From: Blattabacterium cuenoti BPAA
Lineage (GTDB): Bacteria; Bacteroidota; Bacteroidia; Flavobacteriales; Blattabacteriaceae
Assembly (NCBI RefSeq): GCF_000348805.1
Contig: NC_020510.1
Span: 248,001 to 312,000 of the forward strand
Length of the DNA: 64,000 nt
Direction of reading: 5' to 3'
In this document: positions 35,501-44,264 of the stretch, in pieces
How positions within the stretch are numbered: position 1 is the stretch's first letter
How the letters are laid out: every line of letters starts with the position of its first letter
The notes under the pieces: model-generated
Seen by the model: the letters and a program-made list of their open reading frames with translations, nothing else
Told to the model about the DNA's origin: nothing
The model's database searches: none
Program-made: the position numbers and the translations under genes

Positions 35501-36262
35501 ATGAAAAAATTAGAAATCGTTTATGGAATACATCCATTGATAGAAGCGATTATAGCTAAAAAAAATATTAGAAAGCTCTTCTTTCAAAGAGGATTGAAAC
35601 AAGCATCAAATGCTTACAAAAAATTAATAAATCTTTCCAAAAAAGAACATATTCCAATTCAATCCGTTTCAAAACAAAAATTTTATCAATTGAAAAATAA
35701 AAATCATCAAGGAGTTTTTGCTATTCTTTCTCCTATAGAAACTTATCACATAGAGGATTTACTTCCGATATTTTATGAAAAAGGAAAAAATCCCCTTTTG
35801 ATTATTCTAGATCGAATTACAGATGTAAGAAATTTCGGGGCTATCATACGAACTGCTGCATGCGCAGGAGCAGATGCTATCATTATTCCAAAAAAAGATA
35901 CAGCCATGATTGGATCTGATGCTATTAAAACTTCTTCAGGTGCTTTATTTAAAGTTCCAATATGTCAAGAAAAAAATCTATTGAACACAATAGAATTTTT
36001 GAAGAACTCTGGATTGAAAATTGTCTCTGCTACAGAAAAATCCAATATATATTGGTATAATATTGATTTTTCAGGGCCAACAGCTTTAATACTAGGAAAT
36101 GAAGAAAAAGGAATTTCTTCCCAATATTTAAAAATTTCCTACGAAAAAGCAAAAATTCCAGCTATAAAAGGAATTTCATCTTTAAACGTATCTGTAGCTT
36201 GTGGTGTTATTTTATATGAAATTTTCAGACAAAGAAAATATAAATCTAAAACTCACTTTTAA
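35501..36262 (+). CDS. rlmB: 23S rRNA 2'-O-methyltransferase RlmB (SpoU family)
   Basis: Methylates the ribose of G2251 in 23S rRNA. An N-terminal substrate-binding domain (residues 1-75, YGIHPLIEAI) is followed by the SPOUT domain with LDRITDVRNFGAIIRTAACAGADAI, motif 2 ALILGNEEKGIS and motif 3 GISSLNVSVACGVILYEIFRQ. 253 residues is the standard length. Its 3' end overlaps that of pheS by 17 bp. Confidence 0.93.
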   Translation: MKKLEIVYGIHPLIEAIIAKKNIRKLFFQRGLKQASNAYKKLINLSKKEHIPIQSVSKQKFYQLKNKNHQGVFAILSPIETYHIEDLLPIFYEKGKNPLLIILDRITDVRNFGAIIRTAACAGADAIIIPKKDTAMIGSDAIKTSSGALFKVPICQEKNLLNTIEFLKNSGLKIVSATEKSNIYWYNIDFSGPTALILGNEEKGISSQYLKISYEKAKIPAIKGISSLNVSVACGVILYEIFRQRKYKSKTHF

Positions 36263-37235
36263 ATTGGTTTAAAAAACGAATATCATTATCAAAATAAATT
36301 CTAATATCTTTTATTTTATAAATTATTAGAGCTAAACGTTCAATTCCCAATCCAAAAGCAAATCCAGAATAAATTTCTGAATCAATATTTACGTTTTTCA
36401 AAACTTGGGGGTCTATCATTCCACAACCCATAATTTCTATCCATTCATTATTGCAATAGAGATCTACTTCAGCACTAGGCTCTGTAAATGGAAAATAAGA
36501 AGGACGAAATCTCATTTTTGCTTCTCCAAAAAGAGAAGTGATTAAATAATGAATCGTTTGTTTTAAATCAGAAAAAGAAACTTTTTTATCTATATAAAAT
36601 CCTTCCGCTTGATGAAACATGAAATTGGAACGTGATGAAATGGTTTCATTTCTATATACTTTTCCGATAGACAACACACGAAAAGGCGGGCTATGTTTCT
36701 TCATATACCGTATTTGTACAGAAGAAGTGTGTGTACGCAACAAAAAATCTGGATTTTTGCACAAAAAAAATGTATCTTGCATTTCTCTGGATGGATGAAA
36801 AATAGGAATATTTAAAGCTGTAAAATTATGCCAATCATCTTCTATTTCAGGACCATCTACATAAGTAAATCCAATTTTTGTCAATAAATCTATTATTTTA
36901 TTTTTTAAAATAGATAGGGGATGTCTAGATCCTATTTCAATCGATGTTCCAGGTATAGTAGGATCGAATTTGAGTCCTTTCTCATTTTTTTGGATCTCAT
37001 TTTTAGAGTGAAAAATCTTTATTTTATTTTGAGCTTCTTTTTTTAACTCATTAATAATTTTTCCATAAATCTTTCTTTTCTGAATAGAAATTTTTTTTAA
37101 TTCTTTAAATAGAATTGTTATAATTCCCTTTTTTTTACCTAAAAATTTAATTCTAAATATTTCTAAATCATTAGATGTTTTCATATGAAAACATTGGATC
37201 TCTTCTTTAACTTTTTCTATTTTTTTTTGATCCAT
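36246..37235 (-). CDS. pheS: Phenylalanyl-tRNA synthetase alpha subunit
   Basis: Catalytic subunit of the heterotetrameric enzyme. An N-terminal coiled coil (about 1-85) is followed by the class II core with HPLSILKNKIIDLL, YVDGPEIEDDWHNFTALNIPIFHPSREMQDTF, RTHTSSVQIRYMK and the motif 3 region GFAFGLGIERLAL. 329 residues. pheT is not in the window, so the two subunits are unlinked here. The ORF lies 6 bp downstream of a small conserved gene of unknown function. Confidence 0.95.
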   Translation of the reverse strand: MDQKKIEKVKEEIQCFHMKTSNDLEIFRIKFLGKKKGIITILFKELKKISIQKRKIYGKIINELKKEAQNKIKIFHSKNEIQKNEKGLKFDPTIPGTSIEIGSRHPLSILKNKIIDLLTKIGFTYVDGPEIEDDWHNFTALNIPIFHPSREMQDTFFLCKNPDFLLRTHTSSVQIRYMKKHSPPFRVLSIGKVYRNETISSRSNFMFHQAEGFYIDKKVSFSDLKQTIHYLITSLFGEAKMRFRPSYFPFTEPSAEVDLYCNNEWIEIMGCGMIDPQVLKNVNIDSEIYSGFAFGLGIERLALIIYKIKDIRIYFDNDIRFLNQFKSEF

Positions 37236-37241
37236 ATTTTT

Positions 37242-37604
37242 TTATTCAAGAATATTTTCGTCATTCATATAACGAATAATAGCTTTTTTTATTACAAATA
37301 ATTGTTCTTCTGGATTAAAAGGAATCTTATTTTTCAACATATAATGAGGCCATCCTTCCTTATCTTTTCCAAGAAAAAAATAATATCCAAAAGGTTCTAA
37401 TATTCTACATATTGCAATATGTAGAATATTGATTTTATCTTCTTGATTGAAAAATCTATTCTTTCCTTTTCCTAATTCTTGAATTCCTATTATATAAATA
37501 ATTCCAATTATATCAATTTTTCCTTCTATAGAAAAATTATTTTGTATATATGACATGACTTTATTCCAATTGATATGAAATTGTTGCATACATTTTCTTT
37601 TCAT
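37242..37604 (-). CDS. Conserved hypothetical protein upstream of pheS
   Basis: 120 residues, no signal peptide or membrane span, mixed alpha/beta with motifs IIGIIYIIGIQELGKG, ILHIAICRILEPFGYY and KDKEGWPHYMLKNKIPFNPEEQ. I recall similar small proteins in other Bacteroidota but know of no assigned function. It is likely co-transcribed with pheS. A perfect 32-bp palindrome (37399-37430) lies within the codons for NILHIAICRIL. Confidence 0.75.
   Translation of the reverse strand: MKRKCMQQFHINWNKVMSYIQNNFSIEGKIDIIGIIYIIGIQELGKGKNRFFNQEDKINILHIAICRILEPFGYYFFLGKDKEGWPHYMLKNKIPFNPEEQLFVIKKAIIRYMNDENILE
37399..37430. repeat. Perfect 32-bp palindrome inside a coding sequence
   Basis: Each arm is AATATTCTACATATTG and its exact reverse complement, with no spacer. 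The bases just outside no longer pair. It lies within the small conserved gene ahead of pheS. Confidence 0.95.
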
Positions 37605-37635
37605 TTTATTTAGTTAGTATATTAAAAAAATAGTG

Positions 37636-38145
37636 ATGTTAGATATAATTATTATAATTATAATTTTATATGGTGGATATCATGGATATCAAAAAGGATT
37701 AATTTCTCAATTTTTCATGTTTATGATATTTTTTATGTTGATTTTCAAAGGTTTTTATGTCTTTGATGTTGTAAAAAAAATCTTAACAGAAGTCAATATA
37801 GTAAGCAAAAAATCCTATATTTTTATAATTGATTCTATCATAATTTCTTTTTTTTCTATTATTTTTGTAGCTTTTATAACTAAAAAAATTATAGAATTCA
37901 TAATGATTATCACATGGATGAAACCTATCGATAGATTGGGGGGTGGAATATTAGGCATGATTAAATATTTTTTTTTTCTTTCAATATGTATTCTTTTTTT
38001 AAAAGAAGCAAATAAAAGAATAGATCTTTTTCCTTATCATTTTTTACAAAATTCCTTTGAAAAAGAATTTCAATTCCTTTTCTATCAAAAAGAATCTTTT
38101 TTTAAAAAATTGAAAGAATTATATTTTAAATTTTATGAACTTTAA
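37636..38145 (+). CDS. CvpA family membrane protein
   Basis: Small inner-membrane protein (169 residues) with four hydrophobic spans at about 2-33, 55-80, 90-120 and a shorter fourth. The opening LDIIIIIIILYGGYHGYQKGLISQ is the CvpA/colicin V production family pattern. Its role is uncertain; members affect envelope stress and purine-regulated traits. A GTG at 37633 precedes the preferred ATG. It overlaps the next gene by 11 bp. Confidence 0.8.
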   Translation: MLDIIIIIIILYGGYHGYQKGLISQFFMFMIFFMLIFKGFYVFDVVKKILTEVNIVSKKSYIFIIDSIIISFFSIIFVAFITKKIIEFIMIITWMKPIDRLGGGILGMIKYFFFLSICILFLKEANKRIDLFPYHFLQNSFEKEFQFLFYQKESFFKKLKELYFKFYEL

Positions 38146-39127
38146 AAAAAATATTTTTTCTATATTAGAAGAAAAAGAATTCGAGAATTTGACATGGAAT
38201 ATATTCCATTATCAAATAAAATATAACAAAATTTATAAAATTTATCTTCAATCCTTAGAGATAAACCCATTGAAAATCAAAAATATTTCTGAAATTCCTT
38301 TTTTACCTATTTCTTTTTTTAAAACGCATCGTATTTTGAGTGGTAGGAGAACGGATTGTTACGATAGTGTTTTTACCAGCAGTGGAACTACTGGGATCAA
38401 AAGTAAACATTATGTAAAAAAATTGAGTGTTTATATTGATAGTATTAAAAATGGTTTTGAATTATTTTATGGGCCAATAGAAAAATTTAAGTTTTTAGGA
38501 TTTTTTCCTCTTTTTCGAAAAGATTCTTCTTTAATTTACATGGTCAAATATTTGATACAAAAAACCCATCAAAATGGAAGTCATTTTGTTCCTTATACTT
38601 CTTATAAAGATATACACCTAATTTCCAATCAAAATGATAAAAATATTTTCATTTTTGGACTAAGTTCTTCTTTATTGGATTTTATAGAAGAAAATAATCA
38701 TTTGAAACAAAATAAAAATCAAAAAAAAGTCATCATTATGGAAACAGGAGGGATGAAAGGAAAAAGAAAAGAAATCATTAGAGAAGAATTGCACGATATT
38801 TTAAAAAATTCCTTTTTTGTAAAGGAAATTCATTCGGAATATGGAATGACAGAAATGCTTTCTCAAGCATATGCAAAAAAAAACGGTATATTTCAATGTC
38901 CTCCTTGGATGAGAATCTACATAAGAGATCCTGAAGATCCTTTGATACATGTAGATAACAATAAAATAGGAGGAATTGATATTATTGATTTATCGAATTA
39001 TTTATCTTGTCCTTTTCTTTCTACCGAAGATTTGGGAAAAAAAATTAATGATCGTGAATTCGAAGTATTAGGAAGGATGGATTTTTCAGACATGCGAGGA
39101 TGTAATTTAATGAACCCCTTTTGTTAG
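38135..39127 (+). CDS. LuxE/PaaK-like acyl-protein synthetase
   Basis: 330-residue member of the ANL-related LuxE family. The phosphate-binding loop VFTSSGTTGIKSKHYVKK lies near residue 84, and FFPLFRKDSSLIYMVKYLI, FGLSSSLLDFIEENNH and EIHSEYGMTEMLSQAYAK (the GMTE motif of adenylating enzymes) follow. Luminescence partners (luxC, luxD) are absent, so the acyl acceptor is unknown. Bacteroidota genomes often carry this orphan near cvpA or pheS. Convergent with the phosphate transporter, overlapping by 4 bp. Confidence 0.8.
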   Translation: MNFKKNIFSILEEKEFENLTWNIFHYQIKYNKIYKIYLQSLEINPLKIKNISEIPFLPISFFKTHRILSGRRTDCYDSVFTSSGTTGIKSKHYVKKLSVYIDSIKNGFELFYGPIEKFKFLGFFPLFRKDSSLIYMVKYLIQKTHQNGSHFVPYTSYKDIHLISNQNDKNIFIFGLSSSLLDFIEENNHLKQNKNQKKVIIMETGGMKGKRKEIIREELHDILKNSFFVKEIHSEYGMTEMLSQAYAKKNGIFQCPPWMRIYIRDPEDPLIHVDNNKIGGIDIIDLSNYLSCPFLSTEDLGKKINDREFEVLGRMDFSDMRGCNLMNPFC

Positions 39128-41463
39128 AAAGCTAAAAAGGATGCGTCTTTTTTGGATGAAATATTGGATAATGCATTGTGATACAATAGAATGATATCTT
39201 CTATGCTTTCCGTTATTTTTTTTGATTGTAAAAGAAGATCCAACATCAAGAAAGTGTTTTTTGTTCCATATTTATTATGGATAATACCCATAACTTGTTG
39301 ATTCATTTGCTCCTCTATTTTTTTCAAAATTTGATTTTGTATTGTACAAGGAAATTGAATTTCTTTACAATTTCTATCTGTTGTTATTCTTTTTATGATG
39401 TTAAAATGTTCAATCATAAGATGTTCAAGTATTCGCAAATTCTTCTTTTGTTGATATTTTAAAGGTTTATGGCTATTGATTACATGAAACAATGTATGAT
39501 TCGTAATAATATCTGAAGATTCAATGATTTCTTTAGTTTTGTTATATATATGTAGATAAAGGATTCCAGCAACCGGTTCTCGATTCTCTGTTTTCCTAAT
39601 CACTTTAATTAAAGAGTTATGTATATTCGTAAAATTTTCTTTTACTTTTAAAAAATGATTTCGACTTTTTTGAAGAGTTTTTAAATTTTCTTGAGTAATT
39701 CCTTCTATACTATTTTTGTAAATATTTTCAACATATTCAAGAATCGGTTTTAGAATCTCGAAGGTTTTACTTAAAGTGCCCTCTAAAGTTAGATTCACTA
39801 TTCCAACAAAAAACGGTTTTTCTTTTATTTTTTGATCTTTCATCTTATTATTATAATAATAAGTTTTATAAATTCGGTAAAACACAAACAAAATCAAACA
39901 AATAAGAAAGAATAGAGCCCATGCTTTCAAAAAGTATAGAAAAGTAGCCGTTATCCCTGCCATAGTAAAGGCCATTACCCCTGTTAAAAACCATCCTCTT
40001 ATGACTTTTAATACGCCTGAAACTCTATAAACAGCACTTTCTCTGTCCCATGCTCTATCTGAAAGAGAAGTACCCATAGATACCATAAAAGTAACAAAAG
40101 TAGTAGATAATGGAAGTTTTTGAACTGTGGCTATAGATATCAATATACTGGATATAGTTAAATTAGCAGAAGCCCTAACCAGGTCAAAAGCGACGTTTTC
40201 TTCTTTTTGTATTTTTTTTTGCTTAAAGTTTTTTTCTATTTTAACTAGAAGTCTTTTAGGAAACAATCTAAAGAAATGATTTCCTAAATATAAAAAAAAT
40301 CGAACAATTCCTCTAGAAAAAGAATTGGATAAAAATTTTTCTGGTCCTTCATTTTGTCTACTTAAATTAATTTCTGTACTTGTGATATTTTTGGTTTTTT
40401 TTGAAAACCAAAGAGTGAGAATCATAATCATTCCTGCAAAAATTAACCCAGAAGATGGGACTTGTACATTTCCAGATAAACCTTTCATATTGAATTTTTC
40501 AGCAGGAGGACTTCCCGATTCTTTCCATATATTATAAGATTGTATTCCAGCTATAGGAATCCCGATAAAATTGACTAAATCATTTCCTGCAAAAGCCATA
40601 GCTAAAGAAAAAGTGCCATATAATACGACAAATTTTAATATGTTATATCCTAAAGAAACAAATATTTTTGCGATAACAGTCCAAGTTGAAAATAATATCA
40701 GCAAAAAGATCAAAAAATTATGGTGAATCCATTTTATGAAATGTTGAATAAATAAGGAAAATCCTGTTAAATCTTCAACCATAAAACCCTGTAAAGTACT
40801 ATGCAATCCTCTTACTATGAGAAAATAAGTCATACTGCTCAATGAAATGGCACTCCATATGACCCCTATATATTTTAATCTACTTTCATATTCAAAACTA
40901 AATAAAAAACGAATAAAATAGTGAATAAAAGCACCAGAAGTAAAAGAAATGAGAATAGATAAAAAAATTCCTATACTAATGGTGAATGTTTTTTCCGCCT
41001 TAATATATAGAGTTAAATGATGAAAGGGTTCATTATTAAATGGAGAAGTGATTTTTATCATGGCTATGCTGAAAGCAGCGCCTAATAAACAAAAAACCAT
41101 AGATACTGTAGTAGAAGTGGGAAATCCTAAAGTGTTAAAAACATCCAGTAAAATAATATCTGAGATCATAACCGCTAAAAAAATAAAAATAATATCTGAA
41201 AAATAAAAATAAGAAGGATCAAAAACCCCTTTTCTTGCTACTTCCATCATTCCGCTAGACAAAAAAGCCCCTAACAAAATACCTAAACTAGCAAAAACCA
41301 TAATTGTTCTACGAGAAGCAACTTGAGATCCAATAGCAGAATTGAGAAAATTAACGGCATCATTAATTAAACCAACAATAAGATCAAATATAGATAAGAA
41401 AAAAAGAACCACTATAATTGAGGAATAAAAAAGTTTCATAATCAGAGGTATTATTGAATTCAC
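39124..41463 (-). CDS. PitA-family inorganic phosphate transporter with PhoU-like C-terminal domain
   Basis: Large (779 residues) inner-membrane transporter. The two PD001131-like Pit repeats show as NDAVNFLNSAIGSQV (about 35-49) and SVMAFAGNDLVNFIGIPIAG (about 290) with about ten to twelve spans overall; LSTTFVTFMVSMGTSLSDRAWDRES is a further Pit segment. After the last span (about 545) residues 560-775 are soluble, helical and PhoU-like. This fused form is typical of Bacteroidota. Substrate is inferred as phosphate from the family. Confidence 0.9.
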   Translation of the reverse strand: MNSIIPLIMKLFYSSIIVVLFFLSIFDLIVGLINDAVNFLNSAIGSQVASRRTIMVFASLGILLGAFLSSGMMEVARKGVFDPSYFYFSDIIFIFLAVMISDIILLDVFNTLGFPTSTTVSMVFCLLGAAFSIAMIKITSPFNNEPFHHLTLYIKAEKTFTISIGIFLSILISFTSGAFIHYFIRFLFSFEYESRLKYIGVIWSAISLSSMTYFLIVRGLHSTLQGFMVEDLTGFSLFIQHFIKWIHHNFLIFLLILFSTWTVIAKIFVSLGYNILKFVVLYGTFSLAMAFAGNDLVNFIGIPIAGIQSYNIWKESGSPPAEKFNMKGLSGNVQVPSSGLIFAGMIMILTLWFSKKTKNITSTEINLSRQNEGPEKFLSNSFSRGIVRFFLYLGNHFFRLFPKRLLVKIEKNFKQKKIQKEENVAFDLVRASANLTISSILISIATVQKLPLSTTFVTFMVSMGTSLSDRAWDRESAVYRVSGVLKVIRGWFLTGVMAFTMAGITATFLYFLKAWALFFLICLILFVFYRIYKTYYYNNKMKDQKIKEKPFFVGIVNLTLEGTLSKTFEILKPILEYVENIYKNSIEGITQENLKTLQKSRNHFLKVKENFTNIHNSLIKVIRKTENREPVAGILYLHIYNKTKEIIESSDIITNHTLFHVINSHKPLKYQQKKNLRILEHLMIEHFNIIKRITTDRNCKEIQFPCTIQNQILKKIEEQMNQQVMGIIHNKYGTKNTFLMLDLLLQSKKITESIEDIILLYHNALSNISSKKDASFLAF

Positions 41464-41518
41464 ACAAAAAACAAAAGTATATTTTTCAGGTTTTTTATAA
41501 AAAAAAAGGAAATCATTT

Positions 41519-42133
41519 TTATGATTTTACAATTTTTTTTAAAGATTCTTTAATGAGATTTTCTACAGAAAATTCTGGATTTTTATCCAAAATATCATCC
41601 AAAACTTTTTTAGACTTTTGAGGAGAAAATCCAAGTATACTCAAAGCACTTAAAGCTTCTTTTTTTATTAAATAAGGAGTATTTTCCAATAGTTTCACGT
41701 TTTTTTCTTTTTTAGGAATAATTCCTTTAATAATTTTATCTTTTAGTTCGATAATAATTTTTTGAGCTGTTTTTGTTCCAATTCCTTTAACTTTGTTTAG
41801 GACTTTTATATCTTCTTTAGATATAGATTTTTCTATTTCATATGGAGTCATAGAAGATAATAACATGATAGCAGAACTGGGGCCTATTCCATTCACGGAG
41901 ATCAAATAAGAAAATATTTTTCTTTCTTTTTTATCAAAAAAACCGTACAAAACATGTTGATTTTCTTTGATAAACAGATAAGTATGTATACAAATATCTT
42001 TTCCTTCTTTTTCTACTAATAAAGAAGAATAGGTATATGAGGATATATGAATATGATATCCGACTCCATGACAATCTATGATTAAATAAGATTTCTCTTT
42101 TTCTACTAACTTTCCTCTTAAGTGTGTTATCAC
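41519..42133 (-). CDS. ruvA: Holliday junction DNA helicase subunit RuvA
   Basis: Tetrameric DNA-binding subunit that loads RuvB at Holliday junctions. N-terminal OB-fold (MITHLRGKLVEKEKSYLIIDCHGVGYHI), then helix-hairpin-helix motifs (LISVNGIGPSSAIMLLS near 77 and LNKVKGIGTKTAQKIIIEL near 113), and the C-terminal domain KKEALSALSILGFSPQKS which contacts RuvB. 204 residues, complete. Neither ruvB nor ruvC is in the window. Confidence 0.95.
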   Translation of the reverse strand: MITHLRGKLVEKEKSYLIIDCHGVGYHIHISSYTYSSLLVEKEGKDICIHTYLFIKENQHVLYGFFDKKERKIFSYLISVNGIGPSSAIMLLSSMTPYEIEKSISKEDIKVLNKVKGIGTKTAQKIIIELKDKIIKGIIPKKEKNVKLLENTPYLIKKEALSALSILGFSPQKSKKVLDDILDKNPEFSVENLIKESLKKIVKS

Positions 42134-42176
42134 AATATTATCTGATCAATTCAATAGATAATAAACCCTAAACAAG

Positions 42177-43502
42177 TTATTTTTTTCTAAAAAAAATTTG
42201 TATGGGAACTCCTATAAAATCAAAGTGAGAACGAATTTTATTTTCAACAAATCTTTTATAAGATTCTTTTATGTATTGAGGAAAATTAGAAAAAAAAATA
42301 AATTTTGGCGTGCATGAAGGCAACTGAGTACAATATTTTATAGTTATGAATTTATTTTTTTTCTTAGGAGTAGGAGGTTTTTTTTTCAAAATTGGTAACA
42401 TAATTTTATTTAAAATATTTGTTTTTAATCTGTGATTACGGGATTTTAAAACATGATAAGCCATGGGAAGAATCTTGTGTATTCCATCTTTATTTTTGGC
42501 GGATATAAAAAAAATGGGAACATTGTAAAATGGATAAATTTTTTTTCGGATCAAACATTCGTAATCTTTTTGTGTATAAACATTTTTTTTATGAAATAAA
42601 TCCCATTTGTTAACAAGAATTATAATTCCTTTATGATTTTTTTTCACTAATCTAAAAATATTCATATCCTGTTTTTCCCATCCACGATCTGCATCTATCA
42701 TTAAAAAACAAACATCCGCATATTCTATTGTTTTAAACGTTCTCATAGTAGAATAAAATTCAATGTTATCTCTGATTTTTGATTTTTTTCTGACGCCAGG
42801 TGTATCTACTAAAATACACTCATATTTTTTGTAAAATACATCTAGACTATCTCTGGTTGTCCCCGAAATATTTGTCACAATGTGATGGTTTTTATTTAGA
42901 AAAGAGTTAATCAAAGTTGATTTTCCGACATTAGGACGTCCTATTATTGAAAAACGAGGAAACGATTTGTTTTCCAATAATATGTTTTCTTTTTTTTTCA
43001 ATAATTCCTGTTTGAATATTTCTATTAATTTATCTAGTAATTCTCCCGTACCACTTCCATTTATAGCTGATATATAGTAATATCTTTCAAATCCTAAACG
43101 GAAAAAATCTGTATCGGAATATATAGATTTTCCATTATCTACTTTATTCACAACTAATAAAATGATTTTTTTACATTTTCTTAATATTTTAGAAATTTCT
43201 ATATCTGCATCTAAGATTCCTATTTTGATATCTATTAAAAATAAAATAACATCAGATTCTTTGATAGCTATGAAAATTTGGTTTTTGATTTCTTTTTCAA
43301 GTACATCATTTGTTAAAACAGAAAAACCTCCTGTGTCTATGATAGAAAATTGTACTCCATTCCATTCTGAACTTCCATAAATACGATCTCTTGTCACTCC
43401 ACTTGTAACATGAACAATTGCTTTTCGTCTTCCTACAAGACGATTAAACAAAGTTGATTTTCCGACATTAGGACGTCCTACTATAGATACGATATAATTC
43501 AT
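42177..43502 (-). CDS. der: GTPase Der (EngA)
   Basis: Double-GTPase needed for 50S assembly. Two G-domains each start with GRPNVGKST (residues 8-16 and about 180-188 from the preferred start), followed by DTGG and DTPG motifs and NKVD/NKWD G4 motifs; a KH-like domain ends the protein. The frame opens at 43520, but the ATG at 43502 (MNYIVSIVGRPN) fits the family, giving 441 residues. The DNA for the two P-loops is identical over 32 bp (42912-42943 and 43449-43480). Confidence 0.95.
   Translation of the reverse strand: MNYIVSIVGRPNVGKSTLFNRLVGRRKAIVHVTSGVTRDRIYGSSEWNGVQFSIIDTGGFSVLTNDVLEKEIKNQIFIAIKESDVILFLIDIKIGILDADIEISKILRKCKKIILLVVNKVDNGKSIYSDTDFFRLGFERYYYISAINGSGTGELLDKLIEIFKQELLKKKENILLENKSFPRFSIIGRPNVGKSTLINSFLNKNHHIVTNISGTTRDSLDVFYKKYECILVDTPGVRKKSKIRDNIEFYSTMRTFKTIEYADVCFLMIDADRGWEKQDMNIFRLVKKNHKGIIILVNKWDLFHKKNVYTQKDYECLIRKKIYPFYNVPIFFISAKNKDGIHKILPMAYHVLKSRNHRLKTNILNKIMLPILKKKPPTPKKKNKFITIKYCTQLPSCTPKFIFFSNFPQYIKESYKRFVENKIRSHFDFIGVPIQIFFRKK
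42912..42943 (-). repeat. Direct repeat copy 1, second P-loop of der
   Basis: 32 bp identical to 43449-43480, in the same orientation and frame, encoding the GRPNVGKSTL region of the second G-domain. Confidence 0.9.
43449..43480 (-). repeat. Direct repeat copy 2, first P-loop of der
   Basis: 32 bp identical to 42912-42943, encoding GRPNVGKSTL of the first G-domain, third codon positions included. Confidence 0.9.
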
Positions 43503-43591
43503 TTTTAATAAATTATTCACAAAGGTAGAATTTTTTCATTAGTTTCATTCTTAGATTATTAGTCAAAGTGTATATTCACAAAAAAAAATAA

Positions 43592-43601
43592 TGCGTTGCG
43601 T
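43592..43601 (+). repeat. 5-bp tandem duplication at the trmD start (TGCGT x2)
   Basis: The sequence reads ATGCGTTGCGTATAGAT. Removing one TGCGT leaves ATG CGT ATA GAT, an in-frame ATG start for trmD. Confidence 0.85.
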
Positions 43602-44264
43602 ATAGATATTGTTAGTATAGTGCCTGAAATTCTTCATAGTCCTTTTTCTAATTCTATTATTAAAAGGGCAATTCATAAAGGGGTAATTGATCTTCACGTT
43701 CATGATTTACGTAAATATGGTTTAGGAAAACGAAAAAATGTAGATGATTATCCTTATGGAGGTGGATCAGGAATGGTCATTAGAATAGAGCCTGTATATC
43801 AATGTTTTTCAACACTTTTATCAGAAAGAAATTATGACGAAAAAATTTTTATGACTCCTGATGGAAAATTATTTTCACAAAAATATGCTCAATATTTAAT
43901 TGATAAGAAAAATATTCTGATTCTTTGTGGTCGTTATAAAGGAATTGATCAAAGAATTAGAGATCACTTAATATCTAAAGAAATATCTATTGGAAATTAT
44001 ATTTTATCTGGAGGAGAACTTGCTGCTGCTGTTGTTGTAGAATCTATAGTTAGATTATTACCTGGAGTAATCCAAAATCAAGATTCCATTCTTACAGATT
44101 CTTTTCATCAAAGAGAATCTTTCATAGCTCCTCCCATTTATACTCGTCCAGTGATTTATAAAGGATGGTCTGTTCCAAAAATACTTTTATCTGGACATCA
44201 TAAGAAAATAAAAGATTGGTTGGATCAAAAATCCATGAAAATTAAACAAAAATCGGATTTTTAG
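43596..44264 (+). CDS. trmD: tRNA (guanine37-N1)-methyltransferase TrmD
   Basis: SAM-dependent methylation of G37, preventing frameshifting. The knotted SPOUT domain shows YPYGGGSGMVIRIEP, LCGRYKGIDQRI and the GNYILSGGELAAAVVVESIVRLLPGV segment; SFHQRESF follows in the linker to the C-terminal domain. The start is TTG at 43596, which gives MRIDIVSIVPE exactly as in homologues. An ATG at 43591 is out of frame and runs into TAG after four codons; the two are linked by a duplicated TGCGT. 222 residues; 3' end overlaps argH by 23 bp. Confidence 0.95.
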   Translation: MRIDIVSIVPEILHSPFSNSIIKRAIHKGVIDLHVHDLRKYGLGKRKNVDDYPYGGGSGMVIRIEPVYQCFSTLLSERNYDEKIFMTPDGKLFSQKYAQYLIDKKNILILCGRYKGIDQRIRDHLISKEISIGNYILSGGELAAAVVVESIVRLLPGVIQNQDSILTDSFHQRESFIAPPIYTRPVIYKGWSVPKILLSGHHKKIKDWLDQKSMKIKQKSDF

